Shown in pieces: positions 11,111-23,095 of a stretch of DNA of 64,000 nucleotides. Position numbers and translations under genes: made by a program. Position 1 is the stretch's first letter, and every line of letters begins with the position of its first letter. Source of the DNA: Trichostrongylus colubriformis (Eukaryota; Nematoda; Chromadorea; Rhabditida; Trichostrongylidae); NCBI GenBank assembly GCA_963978905.1, contig OZ022259.1, forward strand, positions 16,094,068-16,158,067, given 5' to 3'. The notes under the pieces are model-generated. The model was not told the origin of the DNA. It ran no database searches and saw only the letters and a list, made by a program, of their open reading frames with translations.

Positions 11111-12382
11111 TGCCTAGAATTCTGGAAATACTTTGAACAATGTATGCAAAACGAGCTGGCAAGTGACGGGACAAAAGAAGAGAACGTTCAGGTCGAATCA
11201 TTACATGCTCCCATTGTAAGATTGTTAACAGAAACCTATACATGCATTTCCATAATCCAATCACTTTATCAAGTTCTACCCACATCAAGTATTATAACAC
11301 ATCACTAACTTATTCTCTAAAACTCAGGCGAAAATGTGGAAGTTATTGGTTTTGCATAAGTACTTTAACTATTTGCGACAGCAGCTATAGTTTAATAGAG
11401 TAAAAGCGATCTCCTCGGTACCTCATTCTGCACGAACAACCTTTATCACGTAGCATATGACCCCTCCACGTGATTTTTCGGAAATCGCTTTGGCACACAA
11501 CCCATCATGATTTAAGAAGCTCTGTTAACCAATGCCCATAAACGAAGTATCCCTGATTTCAATGAATTCCAGGTGAGTAATCACACGACGAAGACAATCC
11601 CTCTCTCAGCGAGCAAGCTCCGATTTGCAGCATTGAGCCACACAATGGTCAATGATCAGCTGGCCTCTTGTTAAATAGTTATGAGTCAAAGGAGTCGAGA
11701 ATGAGCCTCACAATGGTCATAATCTACAAATTGAAAATTTAACATATTTGGACTCATGTGGGCACGTGCTGAGAGGAGGAGGGAGAACAAAAGTGAAAAA
11801 CAAAAGGCAATTTTTCACTCAATCCAAGACTCCCTCAACTTAGGCTCACAAAAATGTGCATCTCCTTGGCTTACATATTGATAGCGCCTCGCACGATGAA
11901 AATAAGAAAGAAGCACAGCTTCGAAATGCCCCTTAATCACATAGCGGCGGTACTTTTGCAATAATCACATCAGCCAATGACAACGTAAGATGCTATTCTA
12001 ATCAAGAGAACATCTCGGTGAAAGTTACACTTTGCACAGATGGCTTGTATAACTTGTGAAATGTAGATTTACGTCATATTTATAAGTAACCATGTAAATG
12101 TTTAATGTTAAAGGTTCAACGCAAATTGTGACGTCATTCAAACATGATCAATAATCATCCCAACCTCGTTGAATTGCAACCAACTTCCCCTACAAAAAGA
12201 GAGAGAGTTCCACTTTATGCTTAACGATTTCTTTTTATGATTATATATACAGGTAATAGATCGATGAAGGTAGTACTTTCAAACTGTTTCGGCAACTGTT
12301 TTTCAATATAAACATGGAATTCGTTTTGGCAAAACAAAAACGTAATACATTTTATCAATATCATGCAACGTCAGATCTTATC
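11111..12382. other. Unassigned intergenic stretch
   Basis: Upstream flank of cox-6A copy 2. A TTTCCAG acceptor (11122-11128, minus strand) is a probable trans-splice site. Beyond that I see no coding signature or clear repeat boundary; short AT-rich low-complexity segments dominate. Confidence 0.5.
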
Positions 12383-13187
12383 AATAAATCCACACCCTCA
12401 CGCGACGCGTTTCATGCGCAGTCTCTCTGGCTCGCTGCCAGCAGTGGCCGTAGTGCTGTGCGCGCTTCCAATGCTTTGCTTGAATTACTATTTGACGAAC
12501 TGCTGTTATTGACACATTTCACTGGCAATTATATTAGTCATTATGACGAGTTTGGTACGGGGTGGAGGAAGAGAAAGGAGGTACGAGGTGGAAGAACCGT
12601 TCCTAGCGTCAAAAATCCCCTCTTGCAGATAGGAAACTCTTCATCTCGAAACTCCTCCCTACTCCCTGACGTAAGTTGAAACTCACTTTCAATCTAAGTG
12701 AAGCTTGTTTCTTCCTTGTCAAGGGGAAGAGGTGTGAACTTCAACAGGAGCCTAGGAAGGAGAAAGTGCTTCGGGTGAGTGAAACAATATCCTTATGCAA
12801 AAAGAGGTTTGTTGCGTGAAAAGTGTTTCATTCGCCCAGGGCTCCCCTAAGACTCATATCTCTTCGTTGGATAGCGTTTTCTATCTTAGGGAATAGAACA
12901 ATACTTCTTATTAGTTCGTACAGTTTGATGTATCCCCTTATCTAAGCCACAGATGAAGGTAGTGGTTCTTCTTCCAGCTAAGGCTTAGGCAAAAGCCTAG
13001 GCAAAAATAACACCAACGAACGAGCGATCCTTCACTCCAACAACATCAGCACCAATGATTGTCGCATACGAACGCCAAATAACACGCTAGAAACTTTGAT
13101 GTTTCTCAACTCCGCGGAGATAAAGCGCGCCAGAGCGCCCGATAAGGTGCGCGCGTGACACGCGTCGCGTGAGGGTGTGTATTTATC
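12383..13187. repeat. TIR element of about 0.8 kb
   Basis: The left end AATAAATCCACACCCTCACG, continuing CGACGCG, is the inverted complement of the right end CGCGTCGCGTGAGGG, TGTGTATTTAT. Nothing inside resembles a transposase. The motif GCGTGAGGG also occurs next to the palindrome at 16796. Confidence 0.65.
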
Positions 13188-13330
13188 GTTGCGATCGCAA
13201 CGTCAAGCAAAAGGCTTTATGGGTTTTGAAAATGAAAGTTAACTAACTTATGCATTGAGAAAAATAACAACAAAGAGCAAAGACACTTTAGAATCGCTAC
13301 ATTAGACCTTTTCTGTCGAACAGATGTTCC

Positions 13331-13556
13331 GGGGTCAAATAAAGTCGGGAGGGAGACGCAATTTTGCGTCAACGTTTCACCTACGTCAAAGCTTCTTTCC
13401 CTCCCTAGGCTTAGGTTAAAGCAGATGAAACCTATGCTCTGAGAGATGCTTTTTATGTAGGAGAAGGGGATATCAATTTTAACCTAAGCCTAGGGAGGGA
13501 AAGGAGCTTTGACGTTGACGCAAAATTGCGTCTCCCCCCCGACTTTATTTGACCCG
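13331..13556. repeat. Foldback element with long arms
   Basis: The arms begin GGGGTCAAATAAAGTCGGGA and end with the reverse complement (CCGACTTTATTTGACCC). Complementarity continues through 'gacgcaattttgcgtcaacg' and the CCCTCCCTAGGCTTAGG / CCTAAGCCTAGGGAGGG pair, so most of the 226 bp can fold back on itself. No open frame. Confidence 0.85.
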
Positions 13557-14230
13557 TTCCGATATTCTACGACGAAAGTTACATTTCGTTAATCACACAA
13601 CAATAACGGACACTAATTTTTAATTAATGTAAGCCACATGAGTCAGAGTAAGAAGGAAAAAGGCTACGTAACGTCTGTAACCATGAAGCCGATCGGCGCA
13701 ATGCGAACGTGCGTACGGGCCGTCACTGCGACAGGCCATTCCATCCGGGACCGCGCCCGAATGTCACGTCCCAATCTGCTCACGCGAAATTGAAGGTGGG
13801 ATTTGGGGTCTTATCCACTGCATCCGATTTCACATTTCAGCATTATAAAAAAAAAGCCGTTAAAAGTCATGTGGCAACATGAAGAAATGGGTTGGACGCG
13901 TTATTTCTGTCCCATCCCCATGTCACATGGCCATTAAATTATCCAGAAAATAGCCGAGTCAGGTCCATCCAAGCTATCTGTTATGCCTCAACTGTTCTAA
14001 ACCGAACTTTGCATCGGGTAGTTGGTCCAAAAGGTGAAATTTACAGATAGAAGTGCAAGCAGCTCCATAATGATGGAATCTCGGTTTTGCAAAATTATGA
14101 AGTTGGTGGCAAATGACAAAGATTCGTATCGATAGGAGGGGACACGGAAGTTGCTTTTGTCGAAATGCGGATTCGGTGCGGAAAAGGACTCAACAAGTAT
14201 CGATTCCTAGGATCCGCCTGGTCGAGGCAT

Positions 14231-14372
14231 AGTCCATTTCGGAGTGCTTGACAGGGCGTGGCCTACGGACTTGGATGAACGTATCGAACTCTCTCTCCCC
14301 GCCACACACTCTCACTCTCGTCACTCATCCAAGTCCGTAGGCCACGCCCTGTCAGGCGCTCCGAAATGGACT
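14231..14372. repeat. Palindromic element with arms of about 48 bp
   Basis: AGTCCATTTCGGAGTGCTTG at the left pairs with AGGCGCTCCGAAATGGACT at the right. The inner halves 'gcctacggacttggatga' and 'tcatccaagtccgtaggc' also pair. The loop is a pyrimidine-rich ctct tract. It is a single copy in this window. Confidence 0.85.
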
Positions 14373-14844
14373 GTAATTGAGAAATGAAGATTCCGCATTT
14401 TCACAGAAAAGCATTTTCTACATTTCTCTCGATCCCCAGGTATCCAATTCTATCCCACATAGTTCACGATCCCGCGAAGACGCAGATTCCACCACTAGAA
14501 CTCTAGCTAACACAATGATACTGGTAATATGGGCAATGAGGAGATCTTGATACGATTCATCCAAATGAAATCGGGGATCTATGAAGGGCATATACGACGA
14601 AATCCCCGGTAAAACGAACGAGCTTTGGAGGGACATTGCTTCCCACCGCCGCCCTTCATAACAGAGTCCGCCTCCTAGGGTCGACTTCGCCGAACAACGG
14701 CTGAAGTGTAGAGTAACAAAATGGTGGAAACCCTAACCACTGCCTTCAAGGAATCCCGGTGAAATGATTCGGTCATAGGCATCGCAAATGGGCGAGTGCT
14801 CTTTTAATCGTAACACCGCGAAGCAATACGGCTGGTATATCAAA

Positions 14845-15106
14845 ACCAGTTGGCTGGCGCAGATTACTGCGCGCGATTCATGGCGATGTTGTGCAAAATG
14901 GATGTGTTCGTCCCGACCACAGCGAAGCGGAGAATTCCTTCTCTCTGCTTGCTCCCCAGCTGAGCTATTGAAATTGCAAAAAAGCAGAGAAGATGGCGTG
15001 ATAAAAAAGCATTTTGGTATCGGTATACTTCAATCGCTATGCATGGAACCCATTTTGCACGTAATCCACATGAATCGCGCGCAGTAGTGTGCGCCAGCCA
15101 ACTGGT
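14845..15106. repeat. Palindromic MITE, ends ACCAGTTGGCTGGCGC
   Basis: Inverted ends ACCAGTTGGCTGGCGCAGAT and GCGCCAGCCAACTGGT, with further pairing of GCGCGCGATTCATG with CATGAATCGCGCGC. The interior arms also complement partly (TCTCTGCTT / AAGCAGAGA). A fragment of the same family occurs near 4578-4625. Confidence 0.8.
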
Positions 15107-15509
15107 CATCATTGGGAGTTTGGGTAGTTTAGAAATCGATAGTTTTGTATTCGATTGCATCGATTGGTAACAATAGATCACTTGCTGAGAATCTAATTCG
15201 TACACATTGATGGTAGGCCATATCCCGCTTATCGATGTTTATCGTTTTCGTAAACATGCTTTACTTGAAATTTTACATAGTCTAGCAGTCGATACCCAGT
15301 GTTGCTGCAAGTACCGCATTAGAAAATGATTCCGAGTGAACCGCTTGCTTTGCTATCATAAATATAGGTTGCATCATGGTTATCAATGTAGATCGCAGTA
15401 TCAAGAGAAATGCACCATTTTTTGGAACGCTAGGCAATCAGCGGTCGACACTTCAGCCAGTGATATCAGTACATAAACAGAATATGTTCACCCAATGGTA
15501 TTGAGCATA

Positions 15510-16335
15510 GGACGCCTTTGCTGAAGCGGTCGTATAGTAGCAGCAAGCGATGTGAAGGATTTCATCCCATCCAATTCCTAACGTTTCTTATCAGCCACCG
15601 GAAGCCGTTATCAGTTTCACTGAGGCCCCTGTACCCAACAATACCATTGAGATCCCCGTACCCTACAATACCTGCGAATGTGAACATTCCACTGTTAGCC
15701 GCAGAAGCGTACCGGCTTTGGTGACATTTTCCTTCTCACGCTCCTGATCGAATCTCATCAACCATTATCAGTTTTGGTCACCCACTTATGAATGCCCCCA
15801 TCCCACTCTGCTAAACACCCAAAATATGACGACATTCGCTTTCTCATTCTCCTTATCAAGTCTTATCGACCGTTATCAAGCTGGATCACCCACCATTAAT
15901 GTCCCCGTCTTATCCCGCAAAACGCTTGTGAGTATGAACGCTAAGGGACCAATGCGAAAAGCGAAATGGATTCGACGACTCTAGCCTTTTTACGCTCCTT
16001 ATCGAATCTTATCAACCGTTATCAAGCTGGATCACCCACCATTAATGTTCCCGTCCAATCCTGCAAAACACCTATGAGTGTCAGCGCTCTAGGATCAATC
16101 CGAAAGGCGGAAGGACTTCGGTGACATTCGCCTTTTCAGGCTCCTTATCAGCGCGTATCAACTGCTATCACTTTCGGTCCACCACCGCTGGGGTTCCCTT
16201 GGCACCCCCTATATCACTTGTAAGATTCAGCGTCCAAGCTTTGCTGCGACGCGAGATATGAATTTCGTGACAGACAGACGGACACACACACACACACACA
16301 CACAGACATACTTAGCGAATTATATAGAGTAGGAT
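15510..16335. repeat. Second tandem array of about 140-bp units ending in (AC)n
   Basis: Same composite as 3720-4600: units with 'ctccttatcgaatcttatca' and 'acccaccattaatgt' near 15590, 15725, 15835, 15975 and 16120, then 'gacgcgagatatgaatttc', an AC microsatellite (about 16279-16305) and 'gaattatatagagtaggatt'. The two arrays share unit order and 3' tail, so the composite moved or was duplicated as a whole. Confidence 0.7.
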
Positions 16336-16795
16336 TATTGTACTTCAGATAAAGCTGTTGCCCGAGTTTGCAATCATCGCATTCCGCGATGTGGCAATCT
16401 GGGGGAGATGACTAGAAGGAGGGCTTACATCAGGTTCAAAAACTTGACGCGGTAAGCAAAAGCAGGGGAAAAATAAGGTGAAAGACGCATGTCCGCGAGA
16501 CTTTGTACATCATCATCACAACGAAAACGAGAAAAAAGTTCTTATTCAACCGCATTTCATCGCCAAAACTATCTTAGCATTGAAACCTCCGTTAAACAAC
16601 AATTCTCCTCTCGCTCGTTTGCATTCCTCTGCCAGCTGTGAAAATTGTGTCTGTCGCTTGCACGGCCCCAACTCTACTTGCTACTTGCCCCACAAATCAC
16701 AGCCTCCTCAATTTCCTCGATCTTTGGTTCGCTGAAGACTGCACTGCGTGTGCCGCACGCGACACCGCGTGAGGGCGGATTTATCTTCAAGACTC

Positions 16796-17021
16796 GGGTG
16801 TGTGCAGATATGACAGCGAATCGCTTCGCGGCGCCACCAGTACGACTCGCCGTATCGATTGCACTTGGGAGCCGGCCGAACGTGACTGCGTCACGTCTGC
16901 GCTTCCACTCACGCCACACTGCCTCGCTTGAAGGCTGCCATGCCTTGCCACTGGCACTCGCACCCGCCGCGCCGCTCGCCGCGGGCGGCCACGCGATTCG
17001 CTGTCATATCTGCACACACCC
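16796..17021. repeat. Palindromic GC-rich MITE
   Basis: The arm GGGTGTGTGCAGATATGACA, extending to GCGAATCGC, is complementary to GCGATTCGCTGTCATATCTG, CACACACCC at the right. The interior is GC-rich (about 60% or more by eye) against AT-rich flanks. Open frames here on both strands are products of the palindrome, not genes. Confidence 0.8.
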
Positions 17022-17155
17022 TCAAGACTCTAGATTACTTGATATGCCTGCTCCATGAAAACTCCACTGAAACTGGCAATCATGAAAAAAGCAATCGCAC
17101 AATTTATCCACACGAGGTAAAGCTGACGATGATTGTACAGATTGCAAGATAATGT

Positions 17156-20100
17156 CTACTTGAAGTCTTGTTCGAATCCAACGCCGGGCACGTACTGCGT
17201 GCGTGGATTGTGGAGCAACGAATGATTCCCATCACCCCACGGAAACGGCTGAAAGAGCTTCGTAATCATGACACCATTAATTATTGTTTCACAAAATTCT
17301 ATCTCGAATAAATGGTGACGATGTGAAATCAGAGAAAAGAAAAGGATAGTGAAGAAGAAAATGTATCAAGAGAAAGAGAAAAATATCGGCAGTTAGTAAG
17401 GTCTACAGGAGCAGGACGCGGCCAAAAGATTGGAGAAAGAGAAGCCAGCATGACGTCAGAAAAAACGTTGCAGGCAATAATTTGGAGACGAAAGAGGCTA
17501 ATAAGGAGGCGGGAAAGAAACAGGGACATGCGACAGGGTACACGAACTGGGTCAGCTCACGTGGGAGGCATGCGCATCACTGATCGGGCCGCGAATTACC
17601 AATTAAATCGATAAAATCGCCATCAGACCGCTATTTTGCGATTTTGCGACTCTGCAATTTTGCAGTGTCATACTTTCGCACGATACTGCGAACTTGAGAA
17701 TTTGGAATGGCACTATAGCAATGAGCGAGGGGTGGGCATTTGTCTTAGAAATGGCACATCTAAGCTCTCGAAGGGATCTCTGAGGGTCAATCTGCACATT
17801 CAGGCATATAACTTTGTCTAAGCCTTAGTGAATGAAAGAACACGTTCCTTTCACTGTTTAAGCTTGGGTAAAACCCCCCCCCCCCTCCCTCTCATTGCGA
17901 TAGCACCTTTAGGATGTCGCAAGCGCGGCACCGCGAAATTGCAAAACCGTGAAATAGCGAATTTCGGCGGCCTAGGATATGTACCCTCACGTCAGGACTC
18001 CGCACCGCAACATGTCGCAAGCGAAGCAATGCGGACGAGCTGAAGGCGCCATGTTGTTGGGTCCCGAAGGGATCACAAGTCAACTGCGTATCACCCCCTA
18101 CCATTAACGTGTAATCGTTCTAAGACCCAACTACCGCGACGCACATAGCTAGCACACATTGCGTCGCACGCCACTCGTCGTTGTGCGAAATGCTGACATA
18201 AGGGTACACACCCGGTGGCCTAAAGCGCTGGTAGCGAGGGGTGATGCGATTTGTGTGGCACGGTGACACAATTCGAGTGCTCTGTCGCTCGCTTTGGTAG
18301 CTGCAGTGAGACCGCGAAATACGAAAGAAAAAGTCAAGGAGTAATTCAATTTAAGGAGTAACAATCATCAAAAATCGGTGAAGCTGTATGGAAAAGTGAA
18401 GACAAACCCTCGATCTGACGTTGAGATAGGGGTAATTGATGTATTCTGGTCGACCTGCTTGCTTGCGCTTATGGTGATCTCTGTAGGCTACGATCATACC
18501 CAACAAGAGACATGGCACCGACACGAAGTAGAAGATGTTTTGGACAGTTTTTCTAGGAGCTGAAAGAGCATCATGAACATTTGCTTATGACAATTGAAGG
18601 CAAGTAGAAAGGGTGCGATATCTCAGCCTTGGCATTTGTCAACACAGAGTGGATAAAGAAGCAACGAGCTAATTTTTTGCCCTCTCCCCTGGAAATAGGG
18701 CGGCTTTTGGCTTCCATTAAAAATATAGCAGTTTTTTTTTAAAAAAAGCTGGTTCCCTTGACCATGTTCTATCCCATGAAGATCTGATGGCATTATCTTT
18801 CGAGAAGGTTTGTAGTTGCTCTTTCTGGTGTGATTGGAGCTGTATGTTAACCCATATTTAGCTCACAAATTTGAAAATAATATATTAAAGTGCCGTATTG
18901 AGGGGGCATTTATACTGAACTCCCCTCTATTGCGTAGCGCACGGCTTGGATAGCAGGTTCACCACAGAGCTGGATATATGCTTCTTCATAAGAACAACGC
19001 ATGAATGAATTTTCCAAGCACTCCACTGCCACGTTTTGTCCATGCGATCCACTGCCGATATCTTCAACCTTTATCCCACATGTAGAATGCAATTACTCCA
19101 GAAGAAAGCCGGAGATCTACTCCACAGCTCCAGCGGGGTTGCAGATATTTGCTGGCGAAAAATCAACCATTTCCCTTGCTGGGGAATGATCTGAAGTGGT
19201 GGCAATTCTGGCATTTCGCTCCGTGGGTGATGCCTTCGAGGCATTGTTCAGAGTTCGCGCTTCAAACGATCAGGCGTAAAGAAAAGGATACACCTCTATT
19301 GGGTGTGTAGCCTCACATATTTATGTCGAATTTTAGCGCGGCGAGCGGCCGGCGTATTTCTTCGCGAGTGATTGAGTACATTGCGTACACCTATTTTGAA
19401 ATTATACGCCCGAATTAATTATTTATCGATTAGGAATGTTATCATATATTGTTATTGCCTCTTTCACTTTTTATCTTATTATTTTGCTTTTTTAGGGTGC
19501 AAAAGTCATTGCTTTCAGATGGTGATGAGATAAACAGCTATTTTTATGAAGGAACTCCATGGTACTAGCTACCTCGCGTCCTGAGCGGAAATCCAACCGA
19601 TCGCGGGAAGACGTGATGATGGCGCCGTAAAGCGAAAATTCGACATAAGACTACACACCCAAATCGGTCAGGCGTTGGGCGAAAAGGATAGGATACAGGC
19701 ATCAATTAGATGATCAGAGGAACAGATCGAAAAGATAGGATAACTATGGATTGAAAGAGTGTTTCGCCTGATCGCCCAATCAATTTGTATCTTACTCGTT
19801 TGCCTAGTCGCTTAACCCATAACGGACGCTGCGCCACATGGTTACTCCCGACATTTAAATTTATTTTTCTTCTAGTTTTTTAGTAACCAATTATACACGC
19901 ATACACTACAAGTATTGAAGAATAACATATATTTCCAGGACCGGCGCAGCGCAAATTTCAACAAACATTATGCGAGTGACTTCAAATGCAATCCTTTGTA
20001 GTTGTACAAACAAATGACAACAATTGTTTTTAGTTACAATCAATAATCCATTAGAATCCATCGGCTCCCTTTCCCATCTGAAAATTCTCGCGCTCATCTT

Positions 20101-22374
20101 ACTACTCGAAATGCATAACTTTTTTGCAGTAATAGGTAGAGAGTAGTACAGCGTATAACAGTATGAGGCGATCCCATTACACAGTGACGACCTTTTTATC
20201 AGTATCAACTGCACAAAAAGGTTACAAAAATGACTCAATTGATAAAAATTGATGAAAGATTTGATAAAAAACGGCGCAAAAACGCCGCCGTCCGATATGG
20301 GTTGCGTGACCATGTGGCGCACCGTCCGTTATGGGTTAAAGGCACAATTCACGATAATTTTCATGACTCGTTGCGCTTCATAAAGACTCTGGGAGTGCTA
20401 AAGAACACAAGTGTGAGAAAGAAACGGCGAAACTTTCCGAAAACCTTGGAAACGAAGTGTTTCTGACCTCTGGATTCGACGAGTCTGCAGCTTAAAAGCA
20501 TGTAATATTTGGACAAGTTTTTACGTGATAATATCCGATAAGGTTGTTTTTACAATGGGAGTATCTACTATCATTTCTTATCGCAGTCGATATCATGCCT
20601 CTCATTACACGTGGAAGCCACCGCTTACCAGCTGCTTGAATCGAAGATGGGGTGTGGGCCACCTTGAGGAGGTGGCCGCCATCTTATTCACATGTCCCTT
20701 ACGCGTTAAGCACCCACCCTCGCACCGTGATGACGGCACACGCTTTGCCCTTGTGGAAGGGGCTATCAGCTCGTTGATGGAACCAAGGTACTCATATTAT
20801 CGTGAACTGTGCCTTCAAAGAACCGGAAGGGGGCAATTTTGGTTTACGGTATGGGAAGACGGTGGCAGCGATGCACACAAGGCACTTTGCGAAGACGTTG
20901 CAAGTGAATTAATTAAAGGCAGCTTTCGGGAAAATTCGGACGAGAAGTATAAGAAGTAGTGAATATGAAAGCCAAGATGTCTAGTAACAGGAAAGTGGAG
21001 AAAAAACGAATGGAAGTGGCCAAAAACCCAAGAAATAGAACCCCTTCCCACCATTGGTTCTGGGCGCGGACGACTTTTCCGTCAAGACGCGGGTAGTCCG
21101 CATAGGTTTTCCACTGGCATTACCAGGACGTAAACATGAAGGGATGTTCGGAAATGCGACAGCATCTATTTTCATGTGGTCAGTTTCAAGCTAAAAGTGA
21201 GAAAGCGCGCTCGATACATTCAATCCTGCCGATCTCCTTGACCAACCGCACCGTGACCAACCCCTAATCACGTCGCCTGGAGGCGGGCTGCCCTTGTCCA
21301 AGGCGGCTTGCCCTGACGAGGCCGCCTCCGCCACAGCTCAAGGGGGCGCCTTTTGCGTGGGATTTCGCCATACATCGGCCTTTCAGCCCCGTAATTTTTC
21401 AGTGCATGCCTTCTTTTGGCGTTCCCTGTCACCCATATTATCGCGAACACTGTCTTTAAGTTTTATAAGTAATCACACTTTTTTACGCTTTCGCTTATTC
21501 TGCACCTAATTAGTTTACTTGTTTGATGCTGTCAGAGTTGTTTCACTTATATCACATCATCATGAATGAACGAAATACTCTCTACGAGACAACAAAGGAC
21601 ATCTCTACAGCGGACTACTCGAAAAGTCAGTGTGTTGATGCGAATGTGATGCGAATACACATCACAGCCAGGTTTACCACCGATTATCACTTCTAACTTT
21701 GAATGTTCGTTGCAAAATGATCATTTCTTTGCATATTCCTCTTTCTTCGGACCCCTTCCGGTTCCTTCAGTCGCCTGATCGCTCTAAAAGCAGGTGCGAT
21801 TGCAAACTCTGAACACTGCCTGATTTAACTTTCTCTTCTATGAGTTTCGTATTGCCATATCTCATTTCGATGTCGAATCTACAGGTATTACTGCCCCAAT
21901 TGAGCTACATTCATACCTTACTGAATGAATTTTGGGCAGGTCGGCGAATCGTTGTATCGGCTTATTCGCGATTTGGGATTTTTGGCAATGCTACGTACTA
22001 CCACCACATCAGACTATAATCTATATTGTGGCAGATATCCAAATTTGCAGGTACGCCGACCCGGCGAAAATTAGAAATCACGGATTATCCGATACTTTCA
22101 CTTTCTCGATCGAAACATATCTTTTCATTGGCATGAAAAAAACCCAAAAATCCCATTCATATGAGTATGAACGCAGCCCTACTGTGGTAGTGGGTGGTGG
22201 TAAGCTAAAGGCCTGAAAGCGCTCACAGTCAGCATGTCGCAGAGGTTCATACATTTCGCGTTTGAAGTTGACGAATTGTCGTGATTTGGCAACCCAATCT
22301 CCTGATGCATATCGCTGGTTGATTTTGATAACAGTCTTCCCTTTGGCCGAAGCAAGACGATTGAGGTAGGCCAT
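17156..22374 (-). CDS. cox-6A: Cytochrome c oxidase subunit 6A, divergent copy 3
   Basis: Complex IV subunit family member. Minus-strand exons 22374-22227 (148 nt, phase 1), 18559-18408 (152 nt) and 17248-17156 (93 nt, TAG) give 130 aa. The presequence (MAYLNRLASAKGKTVIKINQ...) is unrelated in sequence to those of copies 1 and 2. The membrane exon reads FYFVSVPCLLLGMIVAYRDH, then GRPEY, YPYLNVRSR, then [15 protein letters not shown] and a short tail GFEQDFK. All family landmarks are kept and the intron positions are identical, but many positions differ, so this is an older or faster-evolving duplicate, perhaps a stage- or tissue-specific isoform (inference). The exon 1 donor (gtgagc) follows GCT GAC T; the upstream acceptor is GTTTCAG, 3 nt before the ATG. 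Intron 1 is about 3.7 kb and full of MITEs. Confidence 0.9.
17709..17907. repeat. Poly-G/C MITE, copy 2
   Basis: GGCACTATAGCAATGAGCGA at the left and CTCATTGCGATAGCACC after a C-run at the right. The interior 'gggatctctgagggtcaatc' matches copies 1 and 3. Lies in intron 2 of cox-6A copy 3. Confidence 0.75.
17975..18213. repeat. 240-bp MITE family, copy b
   Basis: Ends 'atgtaccctcacgtcaggac' and 'gctgacataagggtacacac' are inverted. The interior 'gcggacgagctgaaggcgcc' and 'atgttgttgggtcccgaagg' is shared almost word for word with copies c and d. In intron 2 of cox-6A copy 3. Confidence 0.85.
18904..19170 (-). pseudogene. Possible degraded coding fragment, unrecognised
   Basis: On the minus strand a frame reads NPAGAVE, stop, ISGFLLE, stop, then about 60 codons (CGIKVEDIGSGSHGQNVAVE ... 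AIQAVRYAIEGSSV) to a TAA. Composition looks protein-like, but two in-frame stops interrupt it, there is no splice architecture I can support, and I do not recognise the family. It sits in intron 1 of cox-6A copy 3 and may simply be chance or part of a decayed repeat. Confidence 0.2.
19299..19662. repeat. TIR element, ends TTGGGTGTGTAG
   Basis: Inverted ends TTGGGTGTGTAGCCTCACAT and (reverse complement of the right end) TTGGGTGTGTAGTCTTATGT both lead into GTCGAATTTT. The roughly 364-bp element has no coding potential. Confidence 0.75.
19816..20335. mobile_element. piggyBac-type MITE with TTAA target duplication
   Basis: The element starts CCCATAACGGACGCTGCGCC and ends with the reverse complement GTGGCGCACCGTCCGTTATG, GG. 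It is flanked by TTAA at 19812-19815 and 20336-20339. CCC-starting inverted repeats with TTAA duplications are the hallmark of the piggyBac superfamily. At 520 bp with no transposase it is non-autonomous. A sub-terminal repeat (GCCGTCCGATATGGG near 20287) resembles the end sequence. Confidence 0.8.
20911..21455. repeat. MITE, TIR family AAAGGCAGCATTAGGGG (third copy)
   Basis: Begins TTAAAGGCAGCTTTCGGGAA. The interior shares 'gtgaatatgaaagccaagat' and 'gcggacgacttttccgtcaa' with 22575-23095. The right end is worn (CACTGTCTTTAA near 21448-21459), so the boundary is approximate. In intron 1 of cox-6A copy 3. Confidence 0.55.
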
Positions 22375-22574
22375 ATTCTGAAACAAAAAGTATTTAGTGC
22401 TACATAATTGCAACCTCAAAAATCCCAGGCTTCATCCCACATCTTTACGTCATTCTTCAGCAGCTTTAGAATTTCGTGTCAGATCGACAGATAAACAGAC
22501 AAATAGACATCGTCATCAATGAAGATAGCAAAAACTAGAACCGGGCGATTATGGTCGGGGAAGGAGGATAAAGA

Positions 22575-23095
22575 GGCGATTCAAAGGCAGCATTAGGGGA
22601 AAGTCGGACGAAAAGTTAAAGAAGTGGTGCATATGAAAGTCGAGCTGCCTAGTCACAGAACAGGGGAGAAAAAACGGAATGGCCAAAAACCCAAGGAATA
22701 GGACCCCTTTCCCAATGTTGATTCTCGACGCGGACGACCTGTCCGTCAAGAGGCGGGTAGTCTGATCTGGATTTATATTGGCATGTTGCCAAGTAAACAC
22801 AAAGGAATGCTTGGAAATACGACATCTTTTCTGAAGTGAGCTTCAGGCTAAAACTGCGAAAGCCGCCGCTCCCACCCCAGTCAATCGGGAATTACGTCAT
22901 CCGGAGGCGGGATCGTTGTATCAAGAGGCGGAACAGTTGGACGGTTGCGGCGTTTTGCAGCGCCTCTACAGCTCGGAAGGGCGCATTTCACCGGGCTTTC
23001 GCCACAGATAACCTTCTTAGGCCCAGCACTACCACGTGAGTGATTCTTGTAGGGATTTCTCCATTACCACATCACCCCTGATGCTGTCTTTGAGC
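22575..23095. repeat. MITE, TIR family AAAGGCAGCATTAGGGG (best-preserved copy)
   Basis: TIRs CAAAGGCAGCATTAGGGGAA and CACCCCTGATGCTGTCTTTG define a 521-bp element upstream of cox-6A copy 3. The interior runs 'gaaagtcgagctgcctagtc', 'gacgcggacgacctgtccgt', 'gctttcgccacagataacct' and serves as the reference for the other copies. Confidence 0.75.

Noticed and set aside
16645..17058. 137-codon plus-strand frame
   Set aside because: Covers a palindromic GC-rich MITE and is mirrored by frames on the minus strand; no conserved motif.
20525..20959. 144-codon plus-strand frame
   Set aside because: The second half is the start of a MITE copy (20911 onward) and the first half has no recognisable motif or neighbouring exons.
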